Assembly (NCBI GenBank): GCA_022749755.1
Contig: CM040450.1
Coordinates: forward strand, 4,888,913 to 4,952,912
Length of the DNA stretch: 64,000 nucleotides
Direction: 5' to 3'
DNA from: Azadirachta indica
Taxonomy: Eukaryota; Streptophyta; Magnoliopsida; Sapindales; Meliaceae
The notes below the pieces were generated by a model. The model made no database searches. It was not told where the DNA came from and worked only from the letters and a program-made list of their open reading frames with translations. Positions 1 to 12,321 of the stretch are shown here, in pieces. The translations under genes and the position numbers were made by a program. How positions within the stretch are numbered: the first letter of the stretch is position 1; each line of letters opens with the position of its first letter.

Positions 1-1559
1 AAGTTACAAAAAATATTTTATTAAACTTAAATTATTTTTGTAAGAATGACAAATTAATGAAGAATGATTACTTTGGATTGAACTTAATTTGTTTTTATCG
101 ACTAAGTCAGATATTTCAAATTATATGATATTACAATTCAATAAGAAATATTACACATGAAAAATAAATGATTCTTAAAAAAACAATGAAACTATTTTAT
201 TGAATTTAAATTGTTTTGAATGATTGACAAAGTAATGCAATAATGATAACATTGTATTGAATTTAATTTAATTTTTTTGTCGGATAAAATACTTTAAATT
301 ATTTTCCTAATACAATGTAAGAATGATTGCAGGTACAAAGAAAATCATGAAAGTGAATTAAAAGAAAATAAAAAATTTATTTTATTAAATTTCATTAACT
401 TTTCACCTATTTTTTTAATACTATAAATATATATTACATATATGGTTTATTAATATTACATAAAAAATAGAAATTTTCATGAAATTTAATATAACACGAC
501 TTGAAAATATAACATCTAATCTAAGTCAAGTTTAGTTACAATGAAAAGGAGTGTTACCCAATAAATGAGAAAATTGCACCAGTGACCTACTCCCTCATTT
601 TAATTTCAATAATAATGAATGCCCAGTTTGACCTTTCTGTACCAGAGTAAAATTGTTGCTTGAAAAATCCAAATGTTATCTAAAAGGAAAAATTATATTT
701 AGATAATATTAATACTCGACAAAGCATTTAGGGCTTATTTTCGAAGCATTTTTTTATTTAAAATTCTTATACGCTGATATTCTTTTAATAAATCAATAAT
801 TATTGTGCATAGAAAAGTACTTTTTCTCCTAAGTACTTATTTCAAATTAATATTTACAAAATTATTTGTTTTTTTTTTCATTTTATTATGTAACACAAAA
901 CCATTGAAATTATATTTCAGTTAGAATATAAAAGAAAAAGATTTTGGATAATATTTTAATAAAATTATTTTATAAAAAGAAAGACTAATATATTTTTGTC
1001 CTTAGACTTAAGAAAATATCAAATTAGAAATTTTTTTCTTAATTTAAAAAATGTGAGACTTTCTTAATTTATATAGGTAAAATTTTCTTAATCCCTTATA
1101 AAAGTAAGAAATCTCATCAATTATGTGATTAAATTTTTGTGAGTGAATAAATTTTTGAGGTATATTGTAATATTTTAAAAAAATAACAAAGTTCACAGAC
1201 TAAATATAAAATAAAAAAAATAATATCCCAATTTGTATGTTTAGGGATGAAAATATTATTAATAAAATTATATATTTTAAAAAATTTTCTCTGGTATATT
1301 ATTGTTAATATGAAATTTTAAAGTAAGCACACATATATATATATATATAATAAAATTGAATTTTAAATAAATATAGGGAAAATAAAAATACAACAATGAC
1401 GTGGTAGGCAAAGAGGGCACTTAAGCCATAGTATAAATATATAAATTTTTATTTAAATATAATCCACGGAAATTAATGCAATGCGCATAAATCTAGGATT
1501 TGGATAATCACTACCTAATAGTTTCCCTAATAAAAAAATTGTCAACCATCACCATGACT
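1..1559. other. AT-rich intergenic DNA
   Basis: No gene or recognisable element was seen. The stretch is AT-rich with many stops in all frames and a short (TA)n run near 1332-1349. The last part before 1700 probably contains the promoter of the small gene that follows. Confidence 0.5.
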
Positions 1560-1699
1560 CAAATCTCACTATATCTTATAAAATCCCATCGCTCCTTCCC
1601 TTCCCTTCCCATACACTCTCCATACGTTGTCTCCTGTATCTTCTCGATTCTCTCTCTTGCTTTGTACCCAAACCAAACAAAGAAAACAAAAAAAAAACA

Positions 1700-1957
1700 A
1701 TGTCGGAAAGAGCGCGCCGCCATCAGCGGAGGCCTTCGCAGAGCGTGTTCATCAATTTTGATGATCCTTCGGCGCCTGTTTCCGATAATGTTGGTGCAGA
1801 TAAGTTTGAATCTCCACAGCCGTCCGATCAGGCGCAATCATCTCCGCAGATTCGCGTTCCTCTCTCTCCATCGCCGGCGGAGGCGCATCCAGCACCGGCG
1901 CAGGCTGAAGGAAATGTAACAAAAGACGATAATAAACCTACCGGCGTAAAAAATTAA
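1700..1957 (+). CDS. small hydrophilic protein of unknown function, 85 aa
   Basis: I do not recognise this gene. The ORF runs from an ATG after an A-rich leader to a TAA stop and encodes 85 residues. The N-terminus is basic (RARRHQRR at about 4-11), followed by a short SVFINFDD segment and a Pro/Ser/Ala-rich tail (about 40-70). There is no membrane segment or signal peptide, so it is probably largely disordered. A TATA-like TATAAAAT about 120 bp upstream and a CT-rich leader (1585-1670) look like a real plant promoter and 5' UTR. The GC content is well above the flanking DNA, which supports coding. The ATG at 1700 was chosen because it follows the A-rich leader. A longer overlapping frame (1500-1919) has low-complexity composition and was not chosen. 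It could be a first exon of something larger, but I saw no convincing second exon. Confidence 0.5.
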   Translation: MSERARRHQRRPSQSVFINFDDPSAPVSDNVGADKFESPQPSDQAQSSPQIRVPLSPSPAEAHPAPAQAEGNVTKDDNKPTGVKN

Positions 1958-4900
1958 CGGGTTCTTATATGCTGTATTGTTTGTTTTTCATGTTATCAAC
2001 TTTTGTGTTTTAGTCTTTCAAAATCAAAATCAAAATCAAAATCAAAATTCGGTTTTGATTTTCAATCATTTTTCCTGTTCCATCAGCTTCGTGGATGTTC
2101 TTTCTCCCTCTCTCTCTCTCTCTCTTTTTTGGTTATTGTCTAGATTTTTGGAAAATAATAAAAAACAGCGTTGGCTGGTTGGTTAGGGAAGGAGTGGAGG
2201 CTAGCTGCTTTATTTTAAGCAAATGGGAAGCACCACAAAATTCTCCTGTGATTCGCAGAGTAAAAAGAAACTTTTTTTTTCCCGTCTCTTCATTATGTTT
2301 GTATCCAATCGTTGTCTCGCTCGTCTTATATCAACATAAGATCGGAACGATTTATCGTGTTATGTACAGTATTATGTTTATCCAAATCAATTTTTGAAAT
2401 ACACGAAATTTGTTATGGCTATATCTAGCTTTAAGGTTCTTTTGTCAAGTAGATGTGAGGCTCGTTAGGTGACTAATGAGAGATCTGAAAGTCAGATTGA
2501 AATAAAGGTGGAGATGCTTTTGAATGGAGAATAAAACGATGCCGTTAAATGATAGGACTTCCTCAGCAGTGGCTTTTTTCTTTAGATAAATACTACTTTT
2601 ATCGGCAATGAGTTTTTGTTGAATTCGAACAACTTTTACCTCCATTTTTTTATGTAGCACTTTTCATATGTAAATTTGCCTATTTTTGTTTATAAGGAAA
2701 AAAAAAAATTCTTCCCCTAACTTTTGTTTTAGGAGGAATTAAATTTTTTTTTTTCTATAGCAAATAGAAACCGTAGGAGACCGAGTTAGCTCTAGGTGTG
2801 AACTGTGCGATAGAAAATCTGTGGTAGCCCAAAACTAATGAAATACATACGTAGTACCTGGGTGTGGGTTTCGGAGCGGCATATTGTGGGCTGGTTGGGT
2901 TGGTCTGTGCAGGCCTGAATTGGCCCCTTCAGTTCCGTTACTTATTTTTTTTAATGTTAAACATGACTATTAAAATATACTCTAATTTACTCGCGCACGC
3001 ATTCGCATTTTAATTTTCTGTGGCTGTCGGTGGGCTGAAATTAATTTTCTGGTGGCTGTTGGTGGGCTGAACGCGACTTTGTCACCTTTCATTTCAAAAC
3101 TTTGGTCCTTGGCGACGCGAAATTCTCGAATTCGTATCTCCTTTGCCCATATTTGACCCGACCCCAAAGAACTATCATTGACAATGAATTGTTTCATTAA
3201 ATTAGCTTTCGAATTCTGAAATCTGTCGTTCACTGTATAAAACCACATACTGTATTAAAAAAATTAGCTTAATAATAATTTGCATGTGCTTTGATTTAGG
3301 AGGAGGGAACACCGTGTCTGGTGTCGAGGCAAAGTTAACTTTTAAATACATATTCTTTCGGGGAAAAAGGACTTTTACGTTTTAAATTAATGGTGCAACA
3401 TGTATTGTTATTATTATTAGTACGACTAATGATCGATACTTTACTTGCATCGTAACGCATCATAACTGGCCTAAATTTGGTCAAACGTGTGAAATTTCTT
3501 CCACTTTATCGAATATATGCCTTACTAAAGAATGGTTGTGAGATCTCATACGTTGTGTGTTTGGAAAATATATGAAAAAAAAAATCAAAATTCTATTAAG
3601 TTCAAATGATTAAAGAAATATTAATCTCTTGGTTCACATTTACTTAATTATTTTTTATATATTTTACAAGTGATTACTGAAATAAATCATTACTGTCAAA
3701 TCACATTCTATTAATAATTGAGTTGGTAAAAATATAATTTTCTTTCTTTAATTTTAATTTGTGTATAAAGTAGGGTAGGATGAGATTTATGTGCGTGGAG
3801 ACAATTCACTCACATTTTAAAGGAAGCTTCGGTTATTTTCCACTCATTTCATACAAAACAAACTAGATATTACTTTTCTACGTGATGATGGGGTGTTAAG
3901 AGGCGAAAGCTTTTTCCTCTCTGTTGTATGGGAAGGGTTTGAACTTTGAACCCTATTGGTGTTGTATTATGGGTAAGTTTCTTTTCATACTATGGGACTG
4001 ATTTGCCTTATTATAGCCTAGATACATGGGCTAGACCATAACATATGCAATTCAGTAGACTGTTGATAGACATCTGAATATATAGATGTTTATAATTAAA
4101 AAACAAAAAAAGAAAAAGGATAACTTGATATGAATGCGTTCTTATACAAATCAACTATAAAAGATTTTGACATTACATGCAACAGGCAACATTGAAAGTG
4201 ACAGATTAACAATTGATTAAATGTACCTAACAAATATAAGTAATTTCTATTTCACGATTATACGAATAAATCAATTTTCAATATATATATAAATAATTAC
4301 ATACATGTATTTTTTTTCAATTTTCTGTTGCAAATGAGCCAAATTAACTTTCAATTTATTGTAAATACATGTATTAGTGATTATGGTGTTTTTAATTCAT
4401 ATTTGATATTTTATTATTATTTTTTACATTATATAAAATTGCTTTCAAAAGAAAAAAAAATGATTAAGAAGAAGATGAAACAACAGGCAAAGGGAGGGAG
4501 AGGGATCAAAATGCAATCTGAAGCATGCGAAAAAATGGCCGTTCTGGAGAGGAACTATTTCACCAACTCTTTTTAAACATTTCAATGATTCGCATCCACA
4601 ACAGGGCAAGCCCAACAGGGTGAATGAATTTGGTTAGCTAAAACAAACCCAATTATGAACTCAAAAAGTAAATACTAGTAGCGTTAGATTGACGCTGAGA
4701 TCGGGAGAGAGAATCTCGATGGACCCAACTCAGAGTGGTGTTATTGACACTTTTTTAATGTTAACAGAATGGTCTTATTGAAAGATCAAAATTCTCAATT
4801 ATTAATCCAACGCCATGTTGTCAACTACTAACAAATATCTATGACGTGTACACCCAGCTAGCCGCTTAGCCACATAACCCGGCTTCTTAGTTCTTAATTT

Positions 4901-5400
4901 AATTATTAATAGACTTCTCTTTCCTTTTAAAAAACAAATTCCGTACCTTAGATAACTCTATCTCTTTTAACAACTCTTTAAAGAATTGGAGGATCACGTT
5001 TTTACTCAAAGAAAATAATCTTAATAGAGAAGAATAACTATTTCATAAATATCTTAAAATAAAATAAAGTGTTACAATTAAATTTATCATTAAACAAAAT
5101 CGTTAAATAAAATTTAATTTAAAAGTCTGATAAATAAATTCTTTTAAAAATTTACGTGTCAAATTTAATAATATTTAATATTTGTTGTTTTTATTAAAAT
5201 ATTTGTTGGGAATTAGTAATTCGAATTCTCTAGTTTTTGATGTTAATTTTATTTTTCCTTACGGCCCTTTTTCTTCGTATAATGAAACGTCGCCGTTATT
5301 ATGGGCAACATGATCCGCACCGTCTAAGCCAGCTCATTCTACAAGCCAAACCGCAGCCCGGTTGACATTGACATAACGTGCCGTCTAATAACCCGTACAC
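1958..5400. other. intergenic DNA with short simple repeats
   Basis: No supported gene. The start includes a (CAAAAT)n tract (about 2021-2047) and a (CT)n tract (about 2104-2127), probably in or after the 3' UTR of the small upstream gene. The rest is AT-rich. Slightly GC-richer patches near 2760-3150 and 4680-4880 contain no ORF with recognisable composition. Confidence 0.45.
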
Positions 5401-5410
5401 AACGTGGCAC

Positions 5411-5416
5411 CACGTG
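5411..5416 (+). promoter_or_regulatory. G-box (CACGTG) upstream of the ADF gene
   Basis: A perfect palindromic CACGTG lies about 210 bp upstream of the ADF start codon, in a GC-richer promoter stretch that also has ACGT cores at 5401-5405 (AACGTGG). G-boxes bind bZIP and bHLH factors in plants. Function here is inferred from position only. Confidence 0.35.
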
Positions 5417-5621
5417 ATTTGACGAATTTTACTCGGACGCTGATCTAAAATACAATATTCTCAGGATATTAATCCTCTCCGGGCAGAGATTACCAATATA
5501 AGCTGCTGCAACATATCTGCTTACCCTCGTCATCGGAGGAGACTGTCTTCTCTGTATTTTCTCTTCCCCTTCATTGCTGATCGTAATTTCTCTTTCTTCG
5601 GTCTCCAAAAATCTAAAAAGA

Positions 5622-7236
5622 ATGGTAAGTTCTGTACTATGTAACTGTCAGTCGCGCTTTACATAATTTTATATTACTCTTTTATCTTCTGTTTGGTTAT
5701 TGAGAAAATAGATAAAAATTTGAAAGATTATTCTAACCAAATCAATTGCTACTTTTGCTTTGCTCCTTTCATTACTTTGAGTAGAACTGTTTAGTGTTGG
5801 ATCTTGATTATCAGCCCTAAATTCGTTCGATTTAAGAAACTGAAGTGGATTTATGGCTTGTCGACAAGTTATCTGTGGTTTCGTAGCTCGCAGATCTGAT
5901 TTGATTGCGTTTAGACTTTGAATCATGATTGCATGAAGTAAGATCAGATTGATGTTACTACAATTCTGATTTATGAAAGCAAAATATTTGTTATGGTTGA
6001 TATCTTTAGTTTATTAATATTTGTCTTAATTCTGTTCTTTATTTGAGTATGACTTTGATGTTTGGTAAATGAAAGAGAATGAGATGGATCTATTAACTTA
6101 ATTACTCGATTGTTCTAGCTTATCATTTTGTTTGATATTTGATTATCTTAGTTTTTCTTATATCTTTATCAATGGCAGTCCTCGTGCTACTTGCCTCTGT
6201 AATTTTGCCATGAAATCAGAAGTGAGCTATAAGTTTATGTTGATCTGGTCTAAATAGCTCTTTGAAATGCAATTGTTAATGGCTCTGTGCATTATTTGAA
6301 ATATATTTATGAACCATGACAACTGCCTGATTCCATTTAAATGTTTTGAAAATGTAAGGAGTTAAAGTAGTGCTGAATTGTAACGGAGAAAAAATTTATT
6401 GTTTTGTGACAAACGAAAATTTTCAAACCCTAGTGCAACATTTTGGTTAGTTAATTTGGTTTTATGTTTCTATTTTACTGTGGGAGAAGATAAGAATATT
6501 GGTCTTTGGTCATCAAATTTAGTTTCAATTATATTTATACATTTTCATTTTCTTCAGCATTCATACCTAACTTGAATCAGCCAGTTCAACGTACATCATC
6601 TGGATTTGAATTTGTTTTCCTTTATTTTAAGTGAAAGATAGATTGAGCTGCAAGTTTGATTTACAATGTTCATGTTGTGTGTTCACTGTTCTCAGATTTG
6701 GCTAACTGTACACATTTATTATGTTTTGCAATTGTAGGCCAATGCAGCGTCTGGTATGGCTGTGCATGATGACTGCAAATTAAAGTTTTTGGAGCTCAAG
6801 GCAAAAAGAACCTATCGGTTCATTGTTTTCAAGATCGAGGAGAAGCAGAAGCAAGTTATTGTGGAGAAGGTTGGTGAGCCTGCTCAAAGCTACGAGGATT
6901 TTGCTGCAGCACTTCCAGCTGATGAATGCCGTTACGCTGTTTATGATTTTGACTTTGTCACAGAAGAGAATTGTCAGAAAAGCAGGATCTTCTTCATCGC
7001 CTGGTAATACTTGTTTTCATGTACTACAAACTATTTTCAGTTCTGTTAAACTGTTGTTCATACTTTTTGCTGCTGTTCTTTGAAGGTCTCCTGATACATC
7101 AAGGGTCAGAAGCAAGATGATTTATGCAAGCTCCAAAGACAGATTTAAGAGAGAACTTGATGGAATTCAGATAGAATTGCAAGCAACTGATCCTACTGAG
7201 ATGGGCCTTGATGTCATTAGAAGCCGTGCCAGCTGA
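5622..7236 (+). CDS. actin-depolymerizing factor (ADF/cofilin), 139 aa
   Basis: Encodes a full-length plant ADF, a small cytoplasmic protein that binds and severs ADP-actin filaments. Three exons: 5622-5624 (only the ATG), 6738-7003 and 7086-7236. All junctions are GT..AG and the joined frame gives 139 residues, the usual plant length. The protein starts with ANAASGMAV, placing a Ser at position 6, the site known to be phosphorylated by calcium-dependent kinases in plant ADFs. The middle has the long actin-binding region with YRFIVFKI and [10 protein letters not shown], and the C-terminal half has the actin-binding helix around [17 protein letters not shown] coding exon reduced to the start codon, followed by a long first intron (5625-6737, 1113 bp), is typical of plant ADF genes. 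Such introns often enhance expression. I cannot tell which ADF subclass it is. Confidence 0.96.
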
Positions 7237-8420
7237 ACTTGGATGGCTTTACAATGAGGAAATTCCTCCATTCAGTCTTCTTTGCTCGAGTGAAATGTTT
7301 ATATTTTGTTGGATGGTAAACTTGGCTAATTATGTTATAAATTTCCAAGTTTTGCCTGGCAGTCGTTCATCTTGAATATGCATATCTGGTTTCTGGTATA
7401 TTTTGTGTTTTGTTATTTATATAGAACATATGTGTTCGGTGTCCTCTTGTAGCATGATCTCTACAAGCTAATATGTAACCGTTTTTGTGAGGGATTAGAC
7501 ATCTCACCTTTAGTTTGTTTTCAAATTTTTAATATTTGACCCTTGTCTTCTTACTTTGGGGTGTTGAAGGCAGCATTAATATTTTTTTTTCAGTTCCTCA
7601 TCACTTGTTTCGAACTGGTGAGTATAATATATGAAGAGAGTTGATATTTACTCTCATGAAGTTACATGTAGTCAATGTGAATTGATGATAGTATTTGATA
7701 AGTTCAACCCGAGTTTTCTGACTTTGGGCGAGGCGTCCTATGTTATACTCATCGTCAACAGAAGTTAACCATCCGTTATACTCCGCAACATTCAAGTGGT
7801 TGAAGGGGCTACATGTTCTTATCCATTCACTGAAGATTTCAAGTTGGACAAGCGTTGAGACCAGGCTGGAATGTTGCTGGGCAATCCGGTATCGGAGTAT
7901 TACGTTATTTCTGTAGAGATAGGAACAAAACTTTTGTAAATTGAATACTGGTTGACACATTAAATGTGAAAAGGATGGTAAGAGATTGGAAGCATGAAGT
8001 GGGCGAGCACTCGCTATCTGAAATGATAAGGATACGGACACAGACGTTACTTAATGTTTAATGCATGATGCCTTGGAAAAAGAAATGACTATGTTTATAT
8101 CAGGCAACGTACGCTAATCCCGTCTTGATTTACAATGTACTCTCGTTGCTTAGAAAAATTGTATATATGTATATACACAGACACGCTAGTTAATTCAACT
8201 AATAAGAATTTAATTTGGCTATAATGAGAAATGATTAAAATTCTATTAAAGTCGAGATTTGCCTTGCACTGCCGTCGAGAAGCACCAAAGGTTGGTGTTA
8301 TTGCGAAAAAATATAAAGGGGAAATCACTGCCTACCCGCTAAGTACAGGAAATGATGTTTACTTGTTTGAGGAGCCCTAATCCTATTCTAAAAAACAAAA
8401 TGGATTAATTGCGTTAGTGG
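7237..8420. other. ADF 3' region and intergenic DNA
   Basis: Contains the ADF 3' UTR (to roughly 7500). A minus-strand open frame at 8041-7601 (146 codons) has fairly balanced composition but no family I recognise and no visible partner exons, so it is not called as a gene. Confidence 0.4.
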
Positions 8421-8421
8421 T

Positions 8422-8474
8422 GGCCCAAGGCTAGCATCTGATATCGGGCCCAACTTGGACCAAATTGTTGGGCC
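8422..8474 (+). promoter_or_regulatory. cluster of site II motifs (TGGGCC/GGCCCA)
   Basis: Three copies lie within 53 bp: GGCCCA at 8422-8427, GGCCCA at 8447-8452 and TGGGCC at 8469-8474, about 300-350 bp before the PPR start codon. Site II (TGGGCY) elements bind TCP factors and are enriched upstream of plant genes for organelle proteins and housekeeping functions, which fits the downstream PPR gene. Their use here is inferred. Confidence 0.5.
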
Positions 8475-8776
8475 AGGTCGATTGAACGGCCGGAAATAGT
8501 TCGTTGTCGCGCGTGGGAAAAAACGATGCGTGTTTGTTAGACTTTTACATATTTTTGCTGTTTAGGGTCGCACTGTCATTAGCTGCTACAAACGGTGTCG
8601 TACATGTCTCCTCTTCCTCACAGTTAATGGATTGGTTTGGCAGAAATCACATCAGTAAGGCTCCAGCGCCCTTCAGTTGCAGCTTACACTGCCTCACCTT
8701 AAATTATAGCTTATCGGTTAAACCTTCTGAAGCTTTCTTCTCAGTTTCATTTTCTGGGATTGTTGAATAGTCTCAA

Positions 8777-11071
8777 ATGTCATTTTCTTGTCTCAAATGT
8801 TACCCTTGGCCTCTCTCTCAACCACTTCTCCCTTTCTCTCCCAAACCCAACATCACCACCATCTCTTTTGCCTCCACACAACATCATGACCAACAACTCA
8901 CTGCCCAGTCTTCACCTTCTCTTTCGGCTTTTTCCCAACAACTCCCTCCCAATTTCACTTCATCCCAGCTGCTTGACTCTCTCCGTCGCCAACGCGACGA
9001 ATCCTCTGCACTTCGCTTATTCCGTTGGGCCTCGAACAAGCCCAATTTCAAGCCCAATTCCTCAGTCTACGAAGAACTTCTCGCCAAGCTTGGAAAGGTC
9101 GGGTCTTTTGATTCCATGAGAGGTCTCTTAGATGACATGAAGGTCTCTGGTTGTCAAGTTAGTAGAGGTATTTTCTTGGTTTTCATTGAAAGTTACGCCA
9201 AGTTTGAAATGTATGATGAAATTTTAGGAGTAACTCAAATGATGAAGGAAGAGTTCGGCTTAGAACCCGACACGCATTTTTATAATTTCTTGTTGAATGT
9301 TCTTGTCGATGGGAATAAGTTAAAATTAATTGAAACTGCACATGCTGATATGAATAGTAGAGGAATTAAGCCAGATGTTTCGACATTTAATATACTGATT
9401 AAGGCTTTATGTAAGGCTCATCAAATTAGGCCTGCAATTTTGATGATGGAAGAGATGCCAAACTACAGTTTGGTACCAGATGAGAAAACATTTACAACAT
9501 TGATGCAGGGTTTGATTGAGGAAGGTAATTTGGATGGGGCATTGAGAATCAGAGAGCAAATGATGGAAAATGGGTGCCAGGCCACTGATGTGACTGTAAA
9601 TGTTTTAGTCAATGGGTTTTGCAAAATGGGTAGGATTGAGGATGCATTGAATTTTGTACAAGAGATGGTGAATCAGGGATTTTATCCGGATCAATTTACA
9701 TACAATACTATAGTGACTGGTTTGTGCAAAGCTGGACATGTGAATCATGCATTGGATGTCATGGATGTGATGCTTCAAGAGGGGCTTGATCCTGATGTTT
9801 ATACATATAATTCATTGATTTCTGGATTGTGTAAAATGGGTGAAGTTGAGGAGGCTGTGGATATCCTCAATCAGATGATTTTGAGGGATTGTTCGCCTAA
9901 TACTGTTACCTATAATACTTTGATTAGCACTTTGTGCAAAGAGAACCAAGTTGAAGAGGCAACAGAACTTGCTCGTGTTCTCACAAGCAAGGGAATCTTG
10001 CCTGATGTTTGTACATTTAATTCTCTGATACAAGGTCTGTGCTTGACCAGTAATTTTGATATTGCAATGGAATTGTTTGAGGAGATGAAGCATAAAGGGT
10101 GCCAGCCTGATGAATTTACTTACAATATGTTGATAGACAGCCTTTGTTCTAGGGGGAAAGTAGGAGAAGCTTTGAGACTGTTAAAAGAAATGGAATCAAG
10201 TGGCTGTGCAAGGAATGTGGTGACATATAATACTTTGATTGATGGGCTCTGCAAACTCAAAAGGATTGAGGAAGCAGAGGAGATATTTGATGAGATGGAA
10301 CTCCATGGGATTTCAAGAAATTCTGTGACCTACAACACCCTCATCGATGGTCTTTGTAAGAGCAGGAGAGTGCAGGATGCTGCCCAGCTTATGGACCAGA
10401 TGATAATGGAAGGGTTGAAACCTGATAAGTTTACTTACAATTCCCTTCTTACATACTTTTGTCGGGCAGGGGACATTAAAAAGGCAGCAGATATTGTCCA
10501 AAATATGACTACGAATGGGTGTGAACCAGATATTGTTACCTATGGAACCCTAATTGGGGGGCTTTGTAAGGCTGGTAGAGTTGATGTTGCTAGTAGGCTC
10601 CTGAGGTCAATTCAGATGAAAGGAATAGTTTTGACTCCACATGCTTATAACCCTGTAATTCAAGCTCTCTTTAGAAAAAGAAGAACAAGTGAAGCTATGA
10701 GACTTTTCCGAGAAATGGTGGAGAAGAGTGATCCTCCTGATGCTTTAACATATAAGCTTGTCTTTCGTGGACTCTGCAACGGTGGAGGACCAATTGGAGA
10801 AGCTGTCGATTTTTTGATAGAGATGTTGGAGAAAGGATTTTTACCAGAGTTCTCTTCATTCTACATGTTGGCTGAAGGACTTGTTTCTTTATCAAAGGAG
10901 GACACTCTGGTTGAGCTTATTGATATGGTTATGGACAAAGCAAAATTCTCAGACAGTGAAAGTTCAATGATAAGGGGCTTTCTTAAAATCCGGAAATTTC
11001 ATGATGCACTGGCTACTTTTGGTGATATCTTGGATCGCCAAAAGCCCAGGAAAACTTACTGGTCAAGATGA
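8777..11071 (+). CDS. P-class pentatricopeptide repeat protein, probably chloroplast (MEE40-like)
   Basis: An uninterrupted 764-residue ORF, intronless like most plant PPR genes. Residues 1 to about 60 are Ser/Pro/Thr-rich with few acidic residues, as in chloroplast transit peptides. From about residue 94 to 725 there are about 18 consecutive 35-residue PPR motifs, with signatures such as VTYNTLIDGLCK and FTYNTIVTGLCK. No E, DYW or other C-terminal extension is seen, so it is P-class. Such proteins bind single-stranded organelle RNA, one base per repeat, and act in stability, splicing or translation. Length and repeat layout match Arabidopsis At3g53700 (MEE40, maternal effect embryo arrest 40) as I remember it, and the neighbouring ARF-GAP and CHX20 genes support that orthology. 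The first ATG of the frame was chosen. The promoter carries three site II motifs. Confidence 0.93.
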   Translation: MSFSCLKCYPWPLSQPLLPFSPKPNITTISFASTQHHDQQLTAQSSPSLSAFSQQLPPNFTSSQLLDSLRRQRDESSALRLFRWASNKPNFKPNSSVYEELLAKLGKVGSFDSMRGLLDDMKVSGCQVSRGIFLVFIESYAKFEMYDEILGVTQMMKEEFGLEPDTHFYNFLLNVLVDGNKLKLIETAHADMNSRGIKPDVSTFNILIKALCKAHQIRPAILMMEEMPNYSLVPDEKTFTTLMQGLIEEGNLDGALRIREQMMENGCQATDVTVNVLVNGFCKMGRIEDALNFVQEMVNQGFYPDQFTYNTIVTGLCKAGHVNHALDVMDVMLQEGLDPDVYTYNSLISGLCKMGEVEEAVDILNQMILRDCSPNTVTYNTLISTLCKENQVEEATELARVLTSKGILPDVCTFNSLIQGLCLTSNFDIAMELFEEMKHKGCQPDEFTYNMLIDSLCSRGKVGEALRLLKEMESSGCARNVVTYNTLIDGLCKLKRIEEAEEIFDEMELHGISRNSVTYNTLIDGLCKSRRVQDAAQLMDQMIMEGLKPDKFTYNSLLTYFCRAGDIKKAADIVQNMTTNGCEPDIVTYGTLIGGLCKAGRVDVASRLLRSIQMKGIVLTPHAYNPVIQALFRKRRTSEAMRLFREMVEKSDPPDALTYKLVFRGLCNGGGPIGEAVDFLIEMLEKGFLPEFSSFYMLAEGLVSLSKEDTLVELIDMVMDKAKFSDSESSMIRGFLKIRKFHDALATFGDILDRQKPRKTYWSR

Positions 11072-12230
11072 AAGTTTGATTTTGCTCACTCATTGCTGGG
11101 GAAGACATCAGCCATATTTTCTTGGAGCTTACATGAAGTTGAGATTGGATATTGGTTCAACAATTACCTATGAATGCAGCAGGGATGCAATGAAAATATG
11201 AAGAAATTTTCAAGAACCATATGGTCAGCTCTTCACGGGGCATGATCTGCATATTATGGTACCGTTGGTGATCTAACTTCTAGCCTTAATTATGAATTTT
11301 TCCTTTTGTATCCTTAATTTTTTTTTATTTGTAGCATGTAGCAGTATTCCAACTGCTGAAGCCAATTTACCAATTTCTGAAAAATGTAAGATTAGCTATT
11401 TGGCTCACATACTTTGTAACATTAATTGGAGATTACAGGGTCAAGTTGAGCTGCCGGGTGTACTTGATTTGGGTCGGAGACTATAGCTCCAATATCACCA
11501 TTCCGTAATTTTTGTAATTCTTTCTGCCTATATAGAGGCAACATAGTCTCTCTCTTCTGTTACTTGCATGCATGTTAATTCCTTGTCTGCAGATGAAACA
11601 ACTCAAGTTTCCGAACTCTTTCCTGTAAACGAAATTCATCGTTGCCTAAAATATCACACAAGCAAATTTTGTACAAATTATTTCTGAAGATTATTTTTAT
11701 AAATTGATGTGGCGCTCCTACACTATTTCCACGTGGCTGATTGTCTTCTTTTTTTTTTTTTAATTTTCTGACGACGATTATTTGTAGAGTTAATACACGA
11801 GGATTAAACTTGAAAATGAGACTAATTAACTTATGTTGATCTTATACGGCCGTAAGCTAAAATTAATAAAAAGAATCTTATTCTTTACACCGGTATCAAC
11901 GGGTAACCAATCATAATCCAGAAAATGCCATAACAAACAATAATTCACGATTTTTATAATAACAAAACGGTCGGCATTTCACCCGTCGTTTTCTTCTTCT
12001 TTCGTGACCGTCTGTCTTACTCTCACAACTCTTTGCGTGCTTCGATTTTTTCCAACACTAGCCTCCTCCGTTTGATTCCTGACATCCATACGAAAACCAG
12101 AATCTTGTATTTTGTTCTGCATTTTTATTAGCCGCTGAAGAGTCGCTTTGCAGTCCGATCAACTAAATTAATCGTCAATCGAAGCTCTTTTTACATGTCT
12201 TCTAGTTCACAAGATTCTAGCCGGCGCTCT
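11072..12230. other. PPR 3' region and UNC93 promoter
   Basis: No additional gene seen. The first 500 bases probably include the PPR 3' UTR. The stretch 11960-12320, rich in C and T with motifs such as TCTTCTTCTTTC, looks like the promoter and 5' UTR of the UNC93-like gene. Confidence 0.45.
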
Positions 12231-12321
12231 CTATTTTTTGTCCCATTCGTTTGGGCTTTCACTGAGTTCTTGGGGTTTATATAGCGATTTTGCGGTCAGT
12301 TACAACTCGAAACTCGAAGCA

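Noticed and set aside
1500..1919. 139-codon plus-strand open frame overlapping the small gene
   Set aside because: Starts inside promoter-like DNA and is Ser/Leu/Arg low-complexity. The 1700-1957 frame fits the leader and composition better.
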